A stretch of 64,000 bases of DNA from Chinchilla lanigera. Its lineage: Eukaryota; Chordata; Mammalia; Rodentia; Chinchillidae. The notes beneath the pieces were generated by a model. The model had not been told where the DNA came from and searched no databases. It saw only the letters and a list, made by a program, of their open reading frames with translations. Both the position numbers and the translations under genes were made by a program. Positions 13,715 through 26,417 of the stretch are shown one piece after another (position 1 is the stretch's first letter; each line of letters starts with the position of its first letter). The stretch spans positions 2,810,124 through 2,874,123 of the forward strand of contig NW_004955416.1 of NCBI RefSeq assembly GCF_000276665.1. Reading direction: 5' to 3'.

Positions 13715-14650
13715 CAAAACAAAAACAAAGCTCACTAACAATTCCTGTTGACTACAGGACTAGAATTCTTAGGCATATTTATGAAGAAAACACTGGTCAT
13801 CATGAAAGTAAATAGATGATAGGAAAGGGAAAGAAATTGCTCAAAGGAAGGAATGACTGGGATGAGGGAAAGAAGAGAAAAGAAAGAAGGAAGGCAAAAC
13901 ATAAATATATATATGAATAGCTGCGATGACTGTATTGCTGTTGTCTGATAGTGTATTGAAATCAACAGTTGATACAATTTTTTATGTTCTGATCGACTTT
14001 GCATGCTTGTGTCTGGTGGTCTGAGCAACTGATATGAAGGCAACAACATGCAATGAAATTACAATGGTGAACTCCTACCATCTTGTCCAGTGAAACTCTG
14101 TATTATCTCTAAGGTTTTACTGAAGAATTATTTTCTTATTCTTTTTAATGGTTTGAGCAATCTTTCATTCGTACATCTGATAATCTGAGCGATGAAGTTG
14201 AGGATAGTGATATGTAATGTAACAACCACTTTGATTTGTATTAATTTGTCTTGAGACCCTATATCACTTTGAATGTTCTGCTTTGATTTGTTTATGTTCG
14301 TGATACTGGTATGCTGCTACTGTTCTATTTTTTTGTTTGTTTCTCACGTACTACTCTTTAAAATAAAAAAATATTTTAAAGAAGTGTGAGAGGGGTTCTC
14401 AACTACTTTTTGATCTCTGATCTCTTTCTTGGTTTCATTCAGTCATGTGCAACAATATCCCTGATCACAAGCCAGTGAGAAGCTGAGAAGACAATACAGT
14501 CCCACTAACCCTGATACACCTACCAATAGGAAGGGTCCGTGCCACCTTGACAGTTTCACAGTACTCACACCTACACCTTTATTTCTACGCAATACTATCT
14601 CTGCTTCTATCCAAATCTTGCTGTGGTTCCCAAACAAGGGATTTTTGGTT
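13715..14650. other. Unique intron sequence
   Basis: No recognised feature. The 104-residue minus frame (13735-14049) arises from a purine-rich stretch at 13825-13900 and shows no domain. Confidence 0.5.
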
Positions 14651-14657
14651 TTTTTGT

Positions 14658-14803
14658 GGTTTTTTTTTTTTTTTTTTTGGTGGCGGGGTGGTGGGGGGCA
14701 GGTATTTACTAAGCAGTCCAGCCTGGCCTTGAACTAGCAATTCCCCTGTCTCAGCCTCACAAGAGCTTGGATTATAGGCACACATCACCATGCCCGGCCC
14801 AAA
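14658..14803 (-). mobile_element. B1-type SINE, reverse
   Basis: A T-run is followed by 'cagcctggccttgaactagc', 'cctgtctcagcctcacaaga' and 'cacatcaccatgcccggccc', the reverse complement of a B1. A G-rich interruption (about 14678-14700) separates tail and body. Confidence 0.88.
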
Positions 14804-14804
14804 G

Positions 14805-16370
14805 ATTTTTAAATAAAATGTATATTCAAAGATTTTGTCACATTTCTCTCAAGCAAGACCGGTGAAGAAAGTCACATAATTCAGTATCAACTCATAATAA
14901 AGAAAAATGAACTAATAAAAAAGAATAACATGTCATTTTTTTCTCAGGTTTTATCTGCTTTATTCAGCAGCAGTAATGATTTTATCTCATATTCTACCAT
15001 CTTAAAAAATTTCTGAAGCATTTTTTTGGAGGACAGCTATGAAATTATCATTGACATTTTAATTAAAAAAAGAAATGCATCTAGAATAAACAGGACGTTT
15101 CCTATAACAGTCTGCAGCGGCTGCTCCATTGCTTCTTTGTACAGTCTTGGTAAATTATGCAGGCTTTCACTAGACACAGCAGCTGTATTTCACTGTCTTC
15201 AGTAATGTAAGCCACATTTATCACTATTTAATTAAGCAGATTCTTAATTTGGTACTCTCATTACAAAGAAAAAATACCTTATTCCTTTTTTCATAGGCAA
15301 CATCTTTTCAGTCTTGTAAGCTATAGTTTAATTTTAAACATGTTTCTTATTGTAACTGGTCATTGAACTGTATTTTTTTTTTAGAGTTCTTCTTCATTTT
15401 TATCCCAGAAGCTTGAAACACTGATTCCTTCCTCAAAATGATAAAGAAGATACTTTTGTGGTTGCTCATTGTAACTCCAGTAATATACTAAAAGGAATGT
15501 GTCATTGATCATAATATTCGACTCAAAGTTACTAAAAACACCTATATACTACAAGGCTGCATTCAAAGGTACATTTTTTTTACACCTGTAGTATTTTATA
15601 TCCTATCTATTAATAAAGATGTTCAAAACTTCTGTATTCAGTACACCTTTACTGAGCATCTTTTATGTGCAAGGTACAGAATTAGGTACTAAAACTCCAA
15701 AGCACAGAGAGTGCTAGCTATCAACAAAACATACCTAAAGTACAATACCAGTAGCTTTTAAACTTTGTTTCCTCAAACCAAAGGGACTCTAGGCCTACTT
15801 AAACCAGATTAAGATCCATTTTCATCTATTTTATATATTAGTAGTTTTTGCAGATGGTGGTGAAGATAAAGCCACTTAGAACACAGGTAAATGAAAGAAG
15901 TATCCTAAGCTTTGGCTGATAGTCTAAGAGAAAAATTTAAAACTTCTGGTTTTTTTTTTCCACTTAAATTTTATTTATTATCAGTTTATATAATATATAT
16001 ATACATATATTTCCTAATATTGGTTTGAGTAAATGTCTACTAAAATAAAGCTTAAAAAGATGGCCTGTTTAAAACATTTGGGAATGAGGTCTGTAGGAAG
16101 CTGAAAGCAAATGCACATCTAATTTTATCATTTCACATTACTGAGGAATGCTGTGCCAACTTTCACATTCAAATAAATCACTAGAAGTTGCCAGATAGAA
16201 TTTTTAAAAAATCTACACGACAGTACATGTATTCTACATATTATATTATAATTTTCTCCTATAAAACAAAGTCATTTGCCCTTGTACTGTGATACTTGAA
16301 ATAAAGTTATCAGTTAAGCATTTATGATAACCTAGTTAACTGATAAACATGATCTTTAATAACCTGAAAG
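14805..16370. other. Unique AT-rich intron sequence
   Basis: No exon or clear repeat was recognised. A short AT dinucleotide run lies near 15985-16010. Confidence 0.5.
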
Positions 16371-16374
16371 CTGA

Positions 16375-16500
16375 AAACCTCACAGGATAAGCTATTTTTA
16401 CTCCCATTTTACAGATGTGACAGCAGGCTCAGAGGATTGAGTATGTGTTTAACATTACATAGTGAATACATGGAGAAACTAGGACTCAAAGTCCATACTT
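16375..16500 (-). mobile_element. MIR SINE, reverse
   Basis: 'tcccattttacagatgtgac', 'caggctcagaggattgagta' and 'aaactaggactcaaagtc' follow the reverse complement of MIR (the 'cattttacagatgaggaaac' signature). Confidence 0.75.
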
Positions 16501-16509
16501 TTCACTAAA

Positions 16510-19500
16510 ATATTTTCAGAAGCAAATTAAACTGGATCCATGCAATTTTCCTCTTCTAACAGACATGATGCCTGCTTTTATTATCAATCAGTAACTTCAC
16601 ATCTAGTTGTATTTTATAATGTAAAACTTGACTATGGATACACACAAATAGGTAACCAAAGAAGAGGGGAGGGGAAATTTAAAATTTAAATCAACGCTAA
16701 TGAATGACAAATACTTCAGTCACTGTGTAACTTCATGGATTGCATTTAAATAATGTCATGTATAAAGCCTGGGTTATCCAATTCAGGAACAAGTAAAAGT
16801 TAAATTCTAGGCAGCCAACTCACATTCTAATTAAATAGAAAAAAAAAAAAATACAAAGGAACTAAAAAAAAATTCTAGGTACTCTTATTCGACTTCAACT
16901 TCAAAAAGATATTTCATGAAGGGACAGTACCGCTTGTAAGATTTCTTCAATCTCAAATTACTCTGATGAATGTCTGATAAAACCTGAGATTTACTACTGG
17001 GTAACAAGAAGTACCCAATAATTCTAAATGAAAACTCAGAATGGTCTTTTGTTCCCTTTGTTTAAAGTAAAGCCCTTAGAGAAAAACAAGATTGTCTACC
17101 TAGGAAAAAAGGGTCTCTTGTCTGAGCAAAACTTAAATTTAAATATCCTGCTTCTTACCTGAATATTCCACAGCAAATACATCTATTTACTGTTCACTAA
17201 AATACTATAGAGGGCACTGTTGCATCAGCTTTGAAGCTTTACAATAGAAGCCTAAAAAAAGAAAATTGTCTATAATGTAATTTCTTTAAAGGGTCAAATG
17301 CATGGAAATCTACTAAGGCTAATACAAAGAAAAAAACCAAAAATGTTACATTTTTCTAAAATAGGCCAGACTTCAATAGGAAAAAAAAAAAAAAAACCTT
17401 AACAAAACAACTGTCAAATTGAGAACACTGCACTGCACACATTTTGCATTTTCCTTTGTAGTGCTTTCATGAGAAAGGTAACTAATCATAGCACCACCTT
17501 ATCCATTGGAAACAGCACCCCACTGCAGAATCCTCTTCATAATCGATAGGAAAATAAATGTGGCACCTTATGCAAGTCTTCCATAATTCTATCAAGAAAA
17601 AGAATGCAGTCTGTTTGCATACTTTTATCTAAAAGGACAATTCCATTTGTCCCCTCTTTGGGTAAAATGACAGCTACAGATCAATCACTCTCACATGGAA
17701 GTAAACACACTGGGAAAAAAAGTCAAAACTGAAGGATGAAATCCTCACCTTCTTAAACATAAATAGAAAAAGTAGAAAGTTTCCTCATAGACATGCATTT
17801 TGACTTTTTGTAAACTACAACACTACAATGTAAAATAAATAAGTTATGTGCAACAATAACAACTCATAAATTCCTATGGACAACATTCAATTAAACTTCC
17901 ATATTTTGTTCTCTTACATCATTCCTACTATATTTTTTAAAACTAAATACAATTAACTACAGTGCCAAACATTTTTATTAATACTTACATTTATAATGTA
18001 CACAACATATAGTATATACAATATAAAAATTTTTATATTGCCACTTAATTTTTCCCCTTGTTTATTCACAAGAAACTTTAATTTTTAGACTATAAATAAT
18101 ACAAATGCCAAAGGTAAAAATTATTTCTTTTGAGTAATTTAAAAATAATGTCTTGAATTGCTGAACCTCTTTAGAAAAACATACATTAGCTATAAGAATT
18201 GCAAAATTATGGCCCAACAAACTGGACATAATATGTTTAATGCAAAAGTTAGACACCCCAATAACACAACGTCAAATCATACCAAAACATCACATGGTAA
18301 ACAGATCAACACTAATAGAGGCACCATCATAAAACTGAGGTTACTTATATAAAATCTCAAGTTACCTAGAAAAACAGTATACAACCCATTGTGTCATTCT
18401 CAAACTTTCAGAAAGATTAGCACTCTCTCTGAAATCCAAGTACACAACTGCGAAAGTGTTAAAAATTCTTCAATAAAATGTCAACCTCCTCATAAATCAA
18501 AACGGGAAAAGGGCTTTAGATGGTATGTAGATTTCACTTTATTATAAAGGCTCCAATTTAACAAGTTACTTTCAGCCAATAAAAGTCAAAAGTAAAGCAC
18601 TGTTAAAGTCACTAGTACTAACTCTAGGTTTTAACTTATTAACCAAAATGCTACTTGAACATTGATCCCTTAAATTATTAATATGTGAGTTTTACCTAGT
18701 CACCTGCTGAGGCAAGGCAGTTTGTAGGTATGTTGAATATCTAAATAAACAGCTTTTATAATACTCTAATAGTACACTAAATGTAATAAAACAACCCTTT
18801 TTAATGAAAGCTGAATGCACAAACTATGAACCAAGTGTATATAAGTGGATTAAATAATACAAAAAAAATCTGTAAAATGTCCTAGAAATCAATATACAAA
18901 ATCAGAAAAATTAAATAAGCTTATCTATTCTCATTGATCTGATAAAATAAATGCTTACAACAGAATCAAAGTGTTGCTGTGACTATAAAGAGGCACAAGC
19001 AGTTTCAAAGAAATCTAAGGGAAAGTGTCATGAACTGTGAGAAAATTTATATGAAATACTGTTTTTCATCTACCACAAGAATGACTACATTAAAAAAAAA
19101 CCCTTAGGTAATGTCTTTTTAATATTCAAGATTTTAACTGGATATTTCAGTTTACTATCACAGAAGCATAACATATTAAAGTCAATTTTAGTTAACTCTA
19201 ATTTATGCAAAGCTTAATTGTGAGCAATAGCTGCTAAAAGGATGCAGCATTGCTGATTCTTATACAAGCATTTTACTTAACTACATTGGATAATCGCAGT
19301 GCTCCTAAAAGAGTATAAAAAGCAAAGTGATTAGCAGTCATTACTGTTAATTAGTGCTCACATTACATTTCTTGGGATGAATCTCTTTTAAGTTGAATAC
19401 ATAAAAGTTTATTTTTGAAGGTTTGCCAAATCTTGCTAAGGTAAGTCTTGGGATAAGCCGTCACCTATCAGTAAGCAAAATGAAAAACAGGGACAGATCA

Positions 19501-20400
19501 GCATCCAATTAGTATGTCTAAGTTTTTAAACAGGAAAAAGGTTGAGGGGAATAAGTAAAACTGGAAACCCATACTTCACATTCTACAATCTCTCTGATAA
19601 AAGGAGGAAATGTGTGTTTATCAAACTTGCTGTGAGTGCACAGTTCATTTGGAGTCCTGTAAACAATCGCCTGGCTGCCCATTTCCAAATACATGTGAAA
19701 ATCTTGGAGATTCAGAGCATCATATTCAGCAAGCAAGGTCACTCTAGTGATGCCCTGGAAATGGGAAATTAGGAAAACGTGGCAATCAGAGGTTTAGGAC
19801 TGACCAGAAAAAGCCCTGAGGCTGGCTTACCATCTTTCACCATCAGTCAGACTGTCTCTGCTTATTCAGTATTAACACAACAGGACTGTCAGTGAGTGAA
19901 AATAACTCTATGCACCTAACTGGGACACTGGCTTTCTCGTTTAGAAAATGATAGACATTTGTCATGGGGAAAATAAATAAATTAATTAAATTAAATAAAA
20001 ATCTCTCAAACACAACTTTCAAGAGACAGCTCTGAAAGAAAAACAGGCTCGTCAAGAACCTCAAGAAAAGACTGAGGGGATGTGGGACATCCTGTTGATT
20101 ACCAGGTTTCCTTTCCCGCTATACCATTCTGTGAATTTTAAAAGAGCTTCCAAATTTCCAACAAAGCAGTTTTAAAAGCAATATATACTCACTGCAAGAA
20201 AAAAAAAATTTTAAATCCAAATGTACAAAATTGACATAAATACTCAATACTGTTTACACACAAAAATATCCTACACATATTTTTCCATGCATGTACTTAA
20301 TTAGACAAATACATTTTACAAAAATGCTATTTCTTTCTTTTAATAATATATAGAGGTGTATTTCCACAATTTCATTTTTGATGGCATATATCATTCCACC
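16510..20400. other. Unique AT-rich intron sequence
   Basis: No gene or repeat family was recognised. It contains A-runs near 16840 and 17381. The complementary-strand frames near 19518-19772 overlap and carry no motif. Confidence 0.5.
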
Positions 20401-20403
20401 ATT

Positions 20404-21522
20404 CTAGTTTTGAGTGTTTAAAAGCATGTTTCCAAATAGAGATGTGGGCTAGGTTATGAGGAAGTATTTCACAGAGAAAGAAATTCAAATGACACAAAAT
20501 GTGTAGTCTCACTGCCTTATTTTTTCCCATTGTTGAGACATAATATCCAACACCCAAGGTAAACAGTAAACAGGAAAAAAAGTTTATTTGGTTCGTAGTT
20601 TGTAGAAGTTGCAGTTCATAGTTGGCTGGCTCCAAGGCAGAGTGGCATGGCAGAGAGGCATCACAATTATGATTCACGTTCAATTATGAACGAAAACATA
20701 ATTTAGATCACCAATCACTTATAAATCCTCCAATATATCTTCAGTTATTTTCTTAGTATAATTTCTCCTAGAATTTCTGGGTAAAAAGATGGAATTTTTT
20801 GTCTGATGAGTTCTGCCAAATTACCCTAAAGAGAGTCAGAACCAATTTAAAGAGCTTCTAGAGGCACATAAAAGCACCTATACCTCTAAAAGCAATATTT
20901 TTTTATTACTGTCAAAAAGATAGCTTGCATTTTTGAGCATTATGGCTTGTAGCTAGATGTTCCCTCATGTGGTCATAGGTGGGAATTTTCAGAGGTGGCT
21001 GGATCTAAGGTGTACGATGCTAGAGTTAATGTGTAATACTGGGAATAACGGTGTGCAATTACTAAATTAGTCCACTGACTGTTTTGGCATAGTTCTGAGT
21101 GTGGATAATATAAAGATTCACCCTGGAGTGGGGTGCACTACCCAAAAGGCAGGTACCCTGGGTAGATACAAAAGGATAGAAAAAACATAGGCCTACTGCT
21201 GCTTCATTGCTACTTCACTGTTTCCCTGCCTTCTACCTGTCATGAACTTTTTCTCCTTTGTGATGCCCTTCTGCCATGCCACCCCACCTTGGAGTCAGCC
21301 AACTATGAACTGAAACTTCTACAAACTATGTGCCAAATGAACTTATCTTCCTGTTTACTGTTTACTTTGGGTTGTTGATATTATGTCTCAATGAGAAAAA
21401 GTAACCAAGGCAGTGAGACTGCACATTTTGTGTCATTTGAGTTTCTTTCTCTGTGAAATACTTGCTCATAATCTAACCCACATCTCTATTTGGAAACATG
21501 CTTTTAAACACTCAAAACTAGA
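20404..21522. repeat. Large imperfect inverted repeat (two arms of about 265 bp, spacer about 590 bp)
   Basis: The left arm (20404-20668) read in reverse complement matches the right arm (about 21256-21522), estimated by eye at 85-90% identity with a few small indels. Shared strings include TGATGCC...CTGCCATGCCAC, CAGCCAACTATGAACTG, CCTGTTTACTGTTTAC, GGCAGTGAGACT, ACATTTTGTGTCATTTGA and ACATCTCTATTTGGAAACA. The arms contain the 3' part of a MaLR-like LTR plus about 110 bp beyond its 3' end. Because the shared sequence runs past the LTR end, local inverted duplication explains this better than two separate insertions. Confidence 0.92.
20940..21413 (+). mobile_element. MaLR-type solo LTR
   Basis: This belongs to the same family as 34832-35212 and 43920-44396: 'gatgttccctcatg...' near the start, then 'gtgcactacccaaaaggcag', 'cttctgccatgccacc', 'ttggagtcagccaactatga', a weak AATGAA in the poly(A) position, and 'tgtctcaatgagaaaaagta' near the end. 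The general plan (gatgttcccc start, ctgccatg, gagccagccaactatg, ccaaataaacctttcc, aaaagtaactaaggaca end) is that of mammalian MaLR LTRs. No internal viral region is present. Confidence 0.7.
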
Positions 21523-21524
21523 GA

Positions 21525-22690
21525 TTCTCAATCAAACACTAATTTCACTAGTAAGAGATTTCTAAAAGGGAGATATCAATTGTATGGATATTCAAAGACC
21601 ATATTAGGATTAATAACTTTCGATGAGCCTATTTTACAATATTATACAAGATTCTCCAACTTACCCAAAAGGAAAAAAAATAAAAACTGAATTGGGATTC
21701 GCAAATATTATCTCATATAAATAGCTGTGCTTTCTATAACTGGAAAACCCTATGATTATCAAGCTGGCATCATAAGCAATATTTTGCTATTATCTTTTTT
21801 AATTTTGTTGCTCTAGGAAACAATTTGAACACAGTTTTAAGAATGTGAATTTTTTATTAGATATTTTGATAAACTGAAGAGGCTGTAACTATGAATAATG
21901 GGCAAGTTCTTCACACTATTATCATGGGTCAAGGACTTAATTAAAATGTGTCATTCTTATGAAAAATACTAAGTGCAAGAAAATATAATGAAAACATGTT
22001 CCCCTTTTTCATTTCAAAATAATTCAATTTACTACACCCTCTCACAGAACAAAGAGGCTGACCAAGCACCCAAATATACTGATTCTTAATACATCTGGAA
22101 ACAGGTTTGGATTAAAGTATAATTACAAGCTACAGATTATGGTTTTTCTTTTCAAACAAATCATAGTTTAAAAATTGGCAAAGTTTTTGTCTAGAATAGT
22201 GATTCTTAAACTGTGTTAATTATCACTGCTTTAAAAATTTCAAAATCCGTTAGGATAGAAACTTTTATAAGCTACCAAAAGTCCTTAACTAGAAGAAAAA
22301 TTTTGGAGGATATCAAAAAACAAAAGCAAATTTTTAGCATTAGGTTCAACAAATACAAAATTAATCTCTCAAATTACTATCAAATTTCTAAATGCTTATT
22401 TTCAGTTTCTATATGTATCTCATTCATATTGAACAAAACACAAACACTTTTACGGATTAGCACCAGACTTATTCCCAGACCACACTTTGGATAGCCAGGA
22501 CCTAAAATTACTTGAGAGCTCTAAAAATAAAAGATCAAATACAGATAGAACACTTTGATATCTGATTTAAGAACTTCGCTTTTATCAAACTATCTGCCTG
22601 CCTCTCTGTCTCACTATCAAACTACACAAACCATGTTGGTTTATATATGCACCTTATATACACTTATATAGTAATACCTGTATGAATTAA
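21525..22690. other. Unique AT-rich intron sequence
   Basis: Nothing recognisable. The 93-residue frame at 22213-22494 has no motif. Confidence 0.5.
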
Positions 22691-22704
22691 CACAATTACA
22701 ATGA

Positions 22705-22920
22705 TGAGAGGCAGCAGCATGTAATGATTAAAAGTAAATATTCTAACACATTTTAGTTATGTAACCATAGACTAGTTCCTTAAACTTCTCTGTATCACAG
22801 TTTATTTATTTGCAAAACAGAGATAATAAGCACTACTCAACTGATATAAGGAAAAAACAGAACACACAAGTAAAGAACTTGTAACAGAGCCTGGAACACA
22901 TGCACATCAATGAAAACAAT
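22705..22920 (+). mobile_element. MIR SINE, forward
   Basis: The MIR order is present: 'gcagcatgtaatgattaaaa', 'cttaaacttctctgtatcac', 'ttgcaaaacagagataataa' and 'acagagcctggaacac'. This is one of the better preserved MIR copies here. Confidence 0.8.
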
Positions 22921-22929
22921 CACATTGTT

Positions 22930-24125
22930 CTGGGTTTTCCAACAAATAATACAGAGGAGAAAGGGACTTACATGATTTATGGAGTTCACACAATAAAACT
23001 ATAGAGTAGTTACTAGTAATGTGAAACTATTAAGCATACTAAATTCTGACAGAAATTTCACCCTGTGATTGCCATAAAGTTGGTTGTGGTTGGTGAAAAT
23101 CCACAACAGTATCCGTAGTACAAATATATAACAAAAACTTCTGGGCACCTTTTATAATCAAGGCACTATGATGGGCCCTGAAGAATATCCTAATTTTAAA
23201 AACATAGGGTGCCATCTAGAGGTTACAAAGTGACAGAGAGCATATATTATACATGCAAATATCTATGTAAAAAAGTTGTAACAACTACTCAGAAGTAACT
23301 AAAACCAACAGACAGAAATTCAAAAAAGGAAAAGCAAAACTTCAGAAAATCAAGAGCAATGCCTATCTTGTACCCCTACCTATTTTGTACCACTATCTGT
23401 TGTCTTTTAACATAAAATCCAAAAACCTATTTAGAATCAGCCAGGTCCCCGAAACAGTGGCTTCTTCTATAGTATCCATCAATTCTTACCTCAAGTTTTA
23501 AGACATCACTTTGTACTCTCTTCTCTTTAAGATCTTGATGTCTTTCTGGAGAAATACACAGAAACTTTGTCTGCTCTCAGTTGCTATCTCCATGAATTAT
23601 CTCCTTGGAAACCCCAGAAAACTCCTCTGATTTCACAGTACATAGCATGTCACGTGCTACAAACTCAGAGGACAACTGCATCCTTACACAAATTGTGATA
23701 AATAATCCAAGGCTACAAGGTTTTCTGAAACTAATGGTTAAAAGCAGACATTTTTAAACTTTTGAAAAGATCTTTCCACTTTGAGAATAAAAATGTGAAC
23801 CTCTTTTGTCCCAAATTTGTATGTACAAAAAAACTTGCATAAAATGAGTTCAAGAACACTTCTTCCTTTACACATTTAGAAAGGATGTCTTAAAGTATCA
23901 CATTATCCCATATTAAAGTTCCCTAGTCTGATTCTTACTAGCTTTCTGTAATCAATTTCAGGCTATATGACCAAGCAAAGTCAGAAGAACATGGATGAGG
24001 ATAAAGGAAGTCACAAAAATAGTTGTGAGATTAATCAAAGTATCTGAAAGGTCTAAATTATAAAAGGCTCAAAAGTAAAGACTATGGGCAATTTATCAAA
24101 TGATGACAGTTTCTCTCCTTTGTCC
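22930..24125. other. Mostly unique intron sequence, possible diverged L2 at about 23400-23720
   Basis: 'cataaaatccaaaaacctat' followed by C/T-rich sequence resembles an L2 fragment, but weakly. No exon was found. Confidence 0.35.
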
Positions 24126-24130
24126 ACCCC

Positions 24131-24325
24131 TGTCTTACTTTCTTGTTGCTAGAACAGAATAACCAATACCCAAGAACTAAAGGAGGAGAGGTTTATTTTG
24201 GTTCACAGCTGATAGCGGTTTCAGCCTGCAGTGAGCTGGCTTCGAGACAGGGCAGCATGGCAGGAGGAGAGAGAGCTCATGACATGGTGGGAAGCAAGAG
24301 CGGTTAAGGGAAGAGAAAGGTGTAT
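24131..24325 (-). mobile_element. MaLR-type LTR fragment, reverse
   Basis: It starts TGTCTTACTTTCTTGTTGCT, then 'aataaccaatacccaagaac', 'gaggtttattttggttcaca' (reverse of the poly(A) signal region) and 'gcagcatggcaggagga'. This is the reverse complement of the 3' half of the LTR family seen at 34832-35212. Confidence 0.7.
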
Positions 24326-24744
24326 GTTTGCTCACATTGGAAATTAGATAGAATATACTAATTCCATACATCTCTTGGAAAGCTGTCCCATCTGAAAAAG
24401 TCTAAAAGACACCCAAGAAGGCCAAATTTATACGCAACAAATGAAGGATAAATTCAATCTAATTTGTAATATAAATTTGTCCCCATTAAAATCTCTTTCA
24501 TAATTTGAATAATTACCATCCTTTTTCTTTCTTCTCTGCATTAACTTATGAATAAAGTCAAGAAGAATTACCCTCATCTCAATGGCCACTTACAGCAACT
24601 ACTTAATATTAATATCTTACTAGAATGTTATATGCAATGAAAGAGATAGCTTTACTTTATTGGATTATTTTGGAAGCAGAAAATAAAGACCTGAGACTAA
24701 CATGAGGTTAACAGGAAAAAGAAAAGAAAACAAAACAAAACATA

Positions 24745-24911
24745 AATTTAGCACTTTGAGAAGGTCAGGCAGGAGAATCCCAAGTCCAAGCCCAGCCTGG
24801 GCAATTTAGTGACTCAATAAGATCCTATCTCAAAATAAAAAATAAAAAGAGCTAGGGATATAGTTCAGAACAAAGGCCTGGGGTTCATTTTTTAGAGCTT
24901 TACTCCCCCTT
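24745..24911 (+). mobile_element. B1-dID composite SINE, diverged
   Basis: A B1-like body (AGCACTTTGAGAAGGTCAGG, 'agcccagcctgggcaattta', 'cctatctcaaaataaaaaat') runs directly into an ID-like tail ('gagctagggatatagttcag', 'ctggggttcat'). It is diverged and followed by a trinucleotide microsatellite. Confidence 0.75.
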
Positions 24912-24949
24912 TAATAATAATAATAATAATAATAATAACAATAATAATT
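24912..24949. repeat. (AAT)n microsatellite
   Basis: About 12 near-perfect TAA/AAT units form the tail of the preceding SINE, with one CAA interruption. Confidence 0.9.
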
Positions 24950-25169
24950 CATTTATACAGCATCTTTCTTTTTAAAAGTCTAAAGAGGCTCTGGTATACA
25001 TTCTTGTTTGTTCTCTGACTATAAGAGAAGACGAAAGAGATTTTCACATTTTACACATGGAATAACTGAATTCCAAAGGAGTAGAGCTCAAAACAATGCA
25101 TACTAGAAGTTGTATGGAATTCTATAAAAGAAAGTATGCAATACAATCCCTACCCTTTAAGTCCCTTAA

Positions 25170-25371
25170 TGTTTTTTCTTCAGTATTAGGAACTGAACTC
25201 CGAGTGTCCACACTGAGAAAAATTCCCTCTTGTTTTTATTTTTATTTTTCACTTTGTGGCACAGTCTTAGTAAGTTTCTAAATTGACCAGGCTGGGCTCA
25301 AACTTGTGATCTTCCTGACTCAGTCCCCCAGAGTCCTGGGAATACAGGAGTATACCATCATGTCTAGCAAG
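25170..25371 (-). mobile_element. B1-dID composite SINE, reverse
   Basis: The reversed ID part ('cagtattaggaactgaactc') is followed by the A-rich linker reversed (TTTTTATTTTTATTTTTCAC) and the reversed B1 ('gaccaggctgggctcaaact', 'ggaatacaggagtataccat'). It is the same composite as at 24745-24911. Confidence 0.8.
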
Positions 25372-25459
25372 TTACTTATAATCTTCAAACAAAAATCCCA
25401 TCGACTATTTATTTAACAAAACCAGCTTCACACATCAACATAAATTAAGTATTATTAGA

Positions 25460-26386
25460 GAGTTACAGGAACAGCTCAGACCCAAAGGCTGGTCCCCAGC
25501 CAACTCTACAACTGGATTCCACACCTTGGCTCAGCCACCACCAATGTGAAGCTGGCTCTGCGTTGTTTCCCCTTGCATGGGACAGCAGGACAGATGCACT
25601 GAGTAAAGATCCACTAAGAGGGAAAGATCGGGAAGATCCAACATGGCTGAGTAAAGAAGCCATGTCAGAGAGACTCAGAGAACATCAACAAAAAACAGAG
25701 AGGAGAGTCTTACCATAAAAGGAAAGAGACATGAGAATAGACTAACCAAACACAATGTGGTAACCATAGCTGCTTTGATGATTCCAACTCAAAGAACACT
25801 ATTTAGAGACAACCACAGAACATTCCACAAGAAAGACAGACTTACATGGGGACAGAGAGAACTGGTGGCAGTTGAAATATGCAAAGAAAACACATAGTAT
25901 CCTATCCCTTCCATAGTAAATGGTGAGTAACGTTGGTCCCGCGCCTGCTGCCACGCTGCAGAATAAGAGCTGGGAAGGACACAACTATAAGGAAGAGCTC
26001 AGTGTTCAAACCTGAGTCCCAGGACAGCCCTTTGGCTCCATATCACATTTCTCACTGTCCCGTTTCCAGAGTGAATGACAGAAGAACAGGAGATAGCCGG
26101 AGATAGGAGATAGCTGGGCTTGGAGAGCAAGTTGGAGGGAGTCCTGCTGAGGAGCTCATGCAGTTGGAGGCCATGTTCAACCTGAGTTACATAGGATTGG
26201 AAGGTCACATTGGTGCCCTTGTCCCTAATGTACGTGGAGGTCTGCATCCAGCACCGTTCCAGGTGCTGACCTCCACCTTAGACTTCCAGTGTCTTGGCTC
26301 GAGCTCTGCTCCTTATTCCTAAGCTGTGGAAAAGAGCCACATGTCCAAATAACCAGAAAATTTTTTTTCTGTTTTTCTTTCTGTTC

Positions 26387-26417
<31 letters not shown>

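Noticed and set aside
20372..20683. 103-residue minus-strand frame
   Set aside because: It coincides with the left arm of the inverted repeat and LTR sequence.
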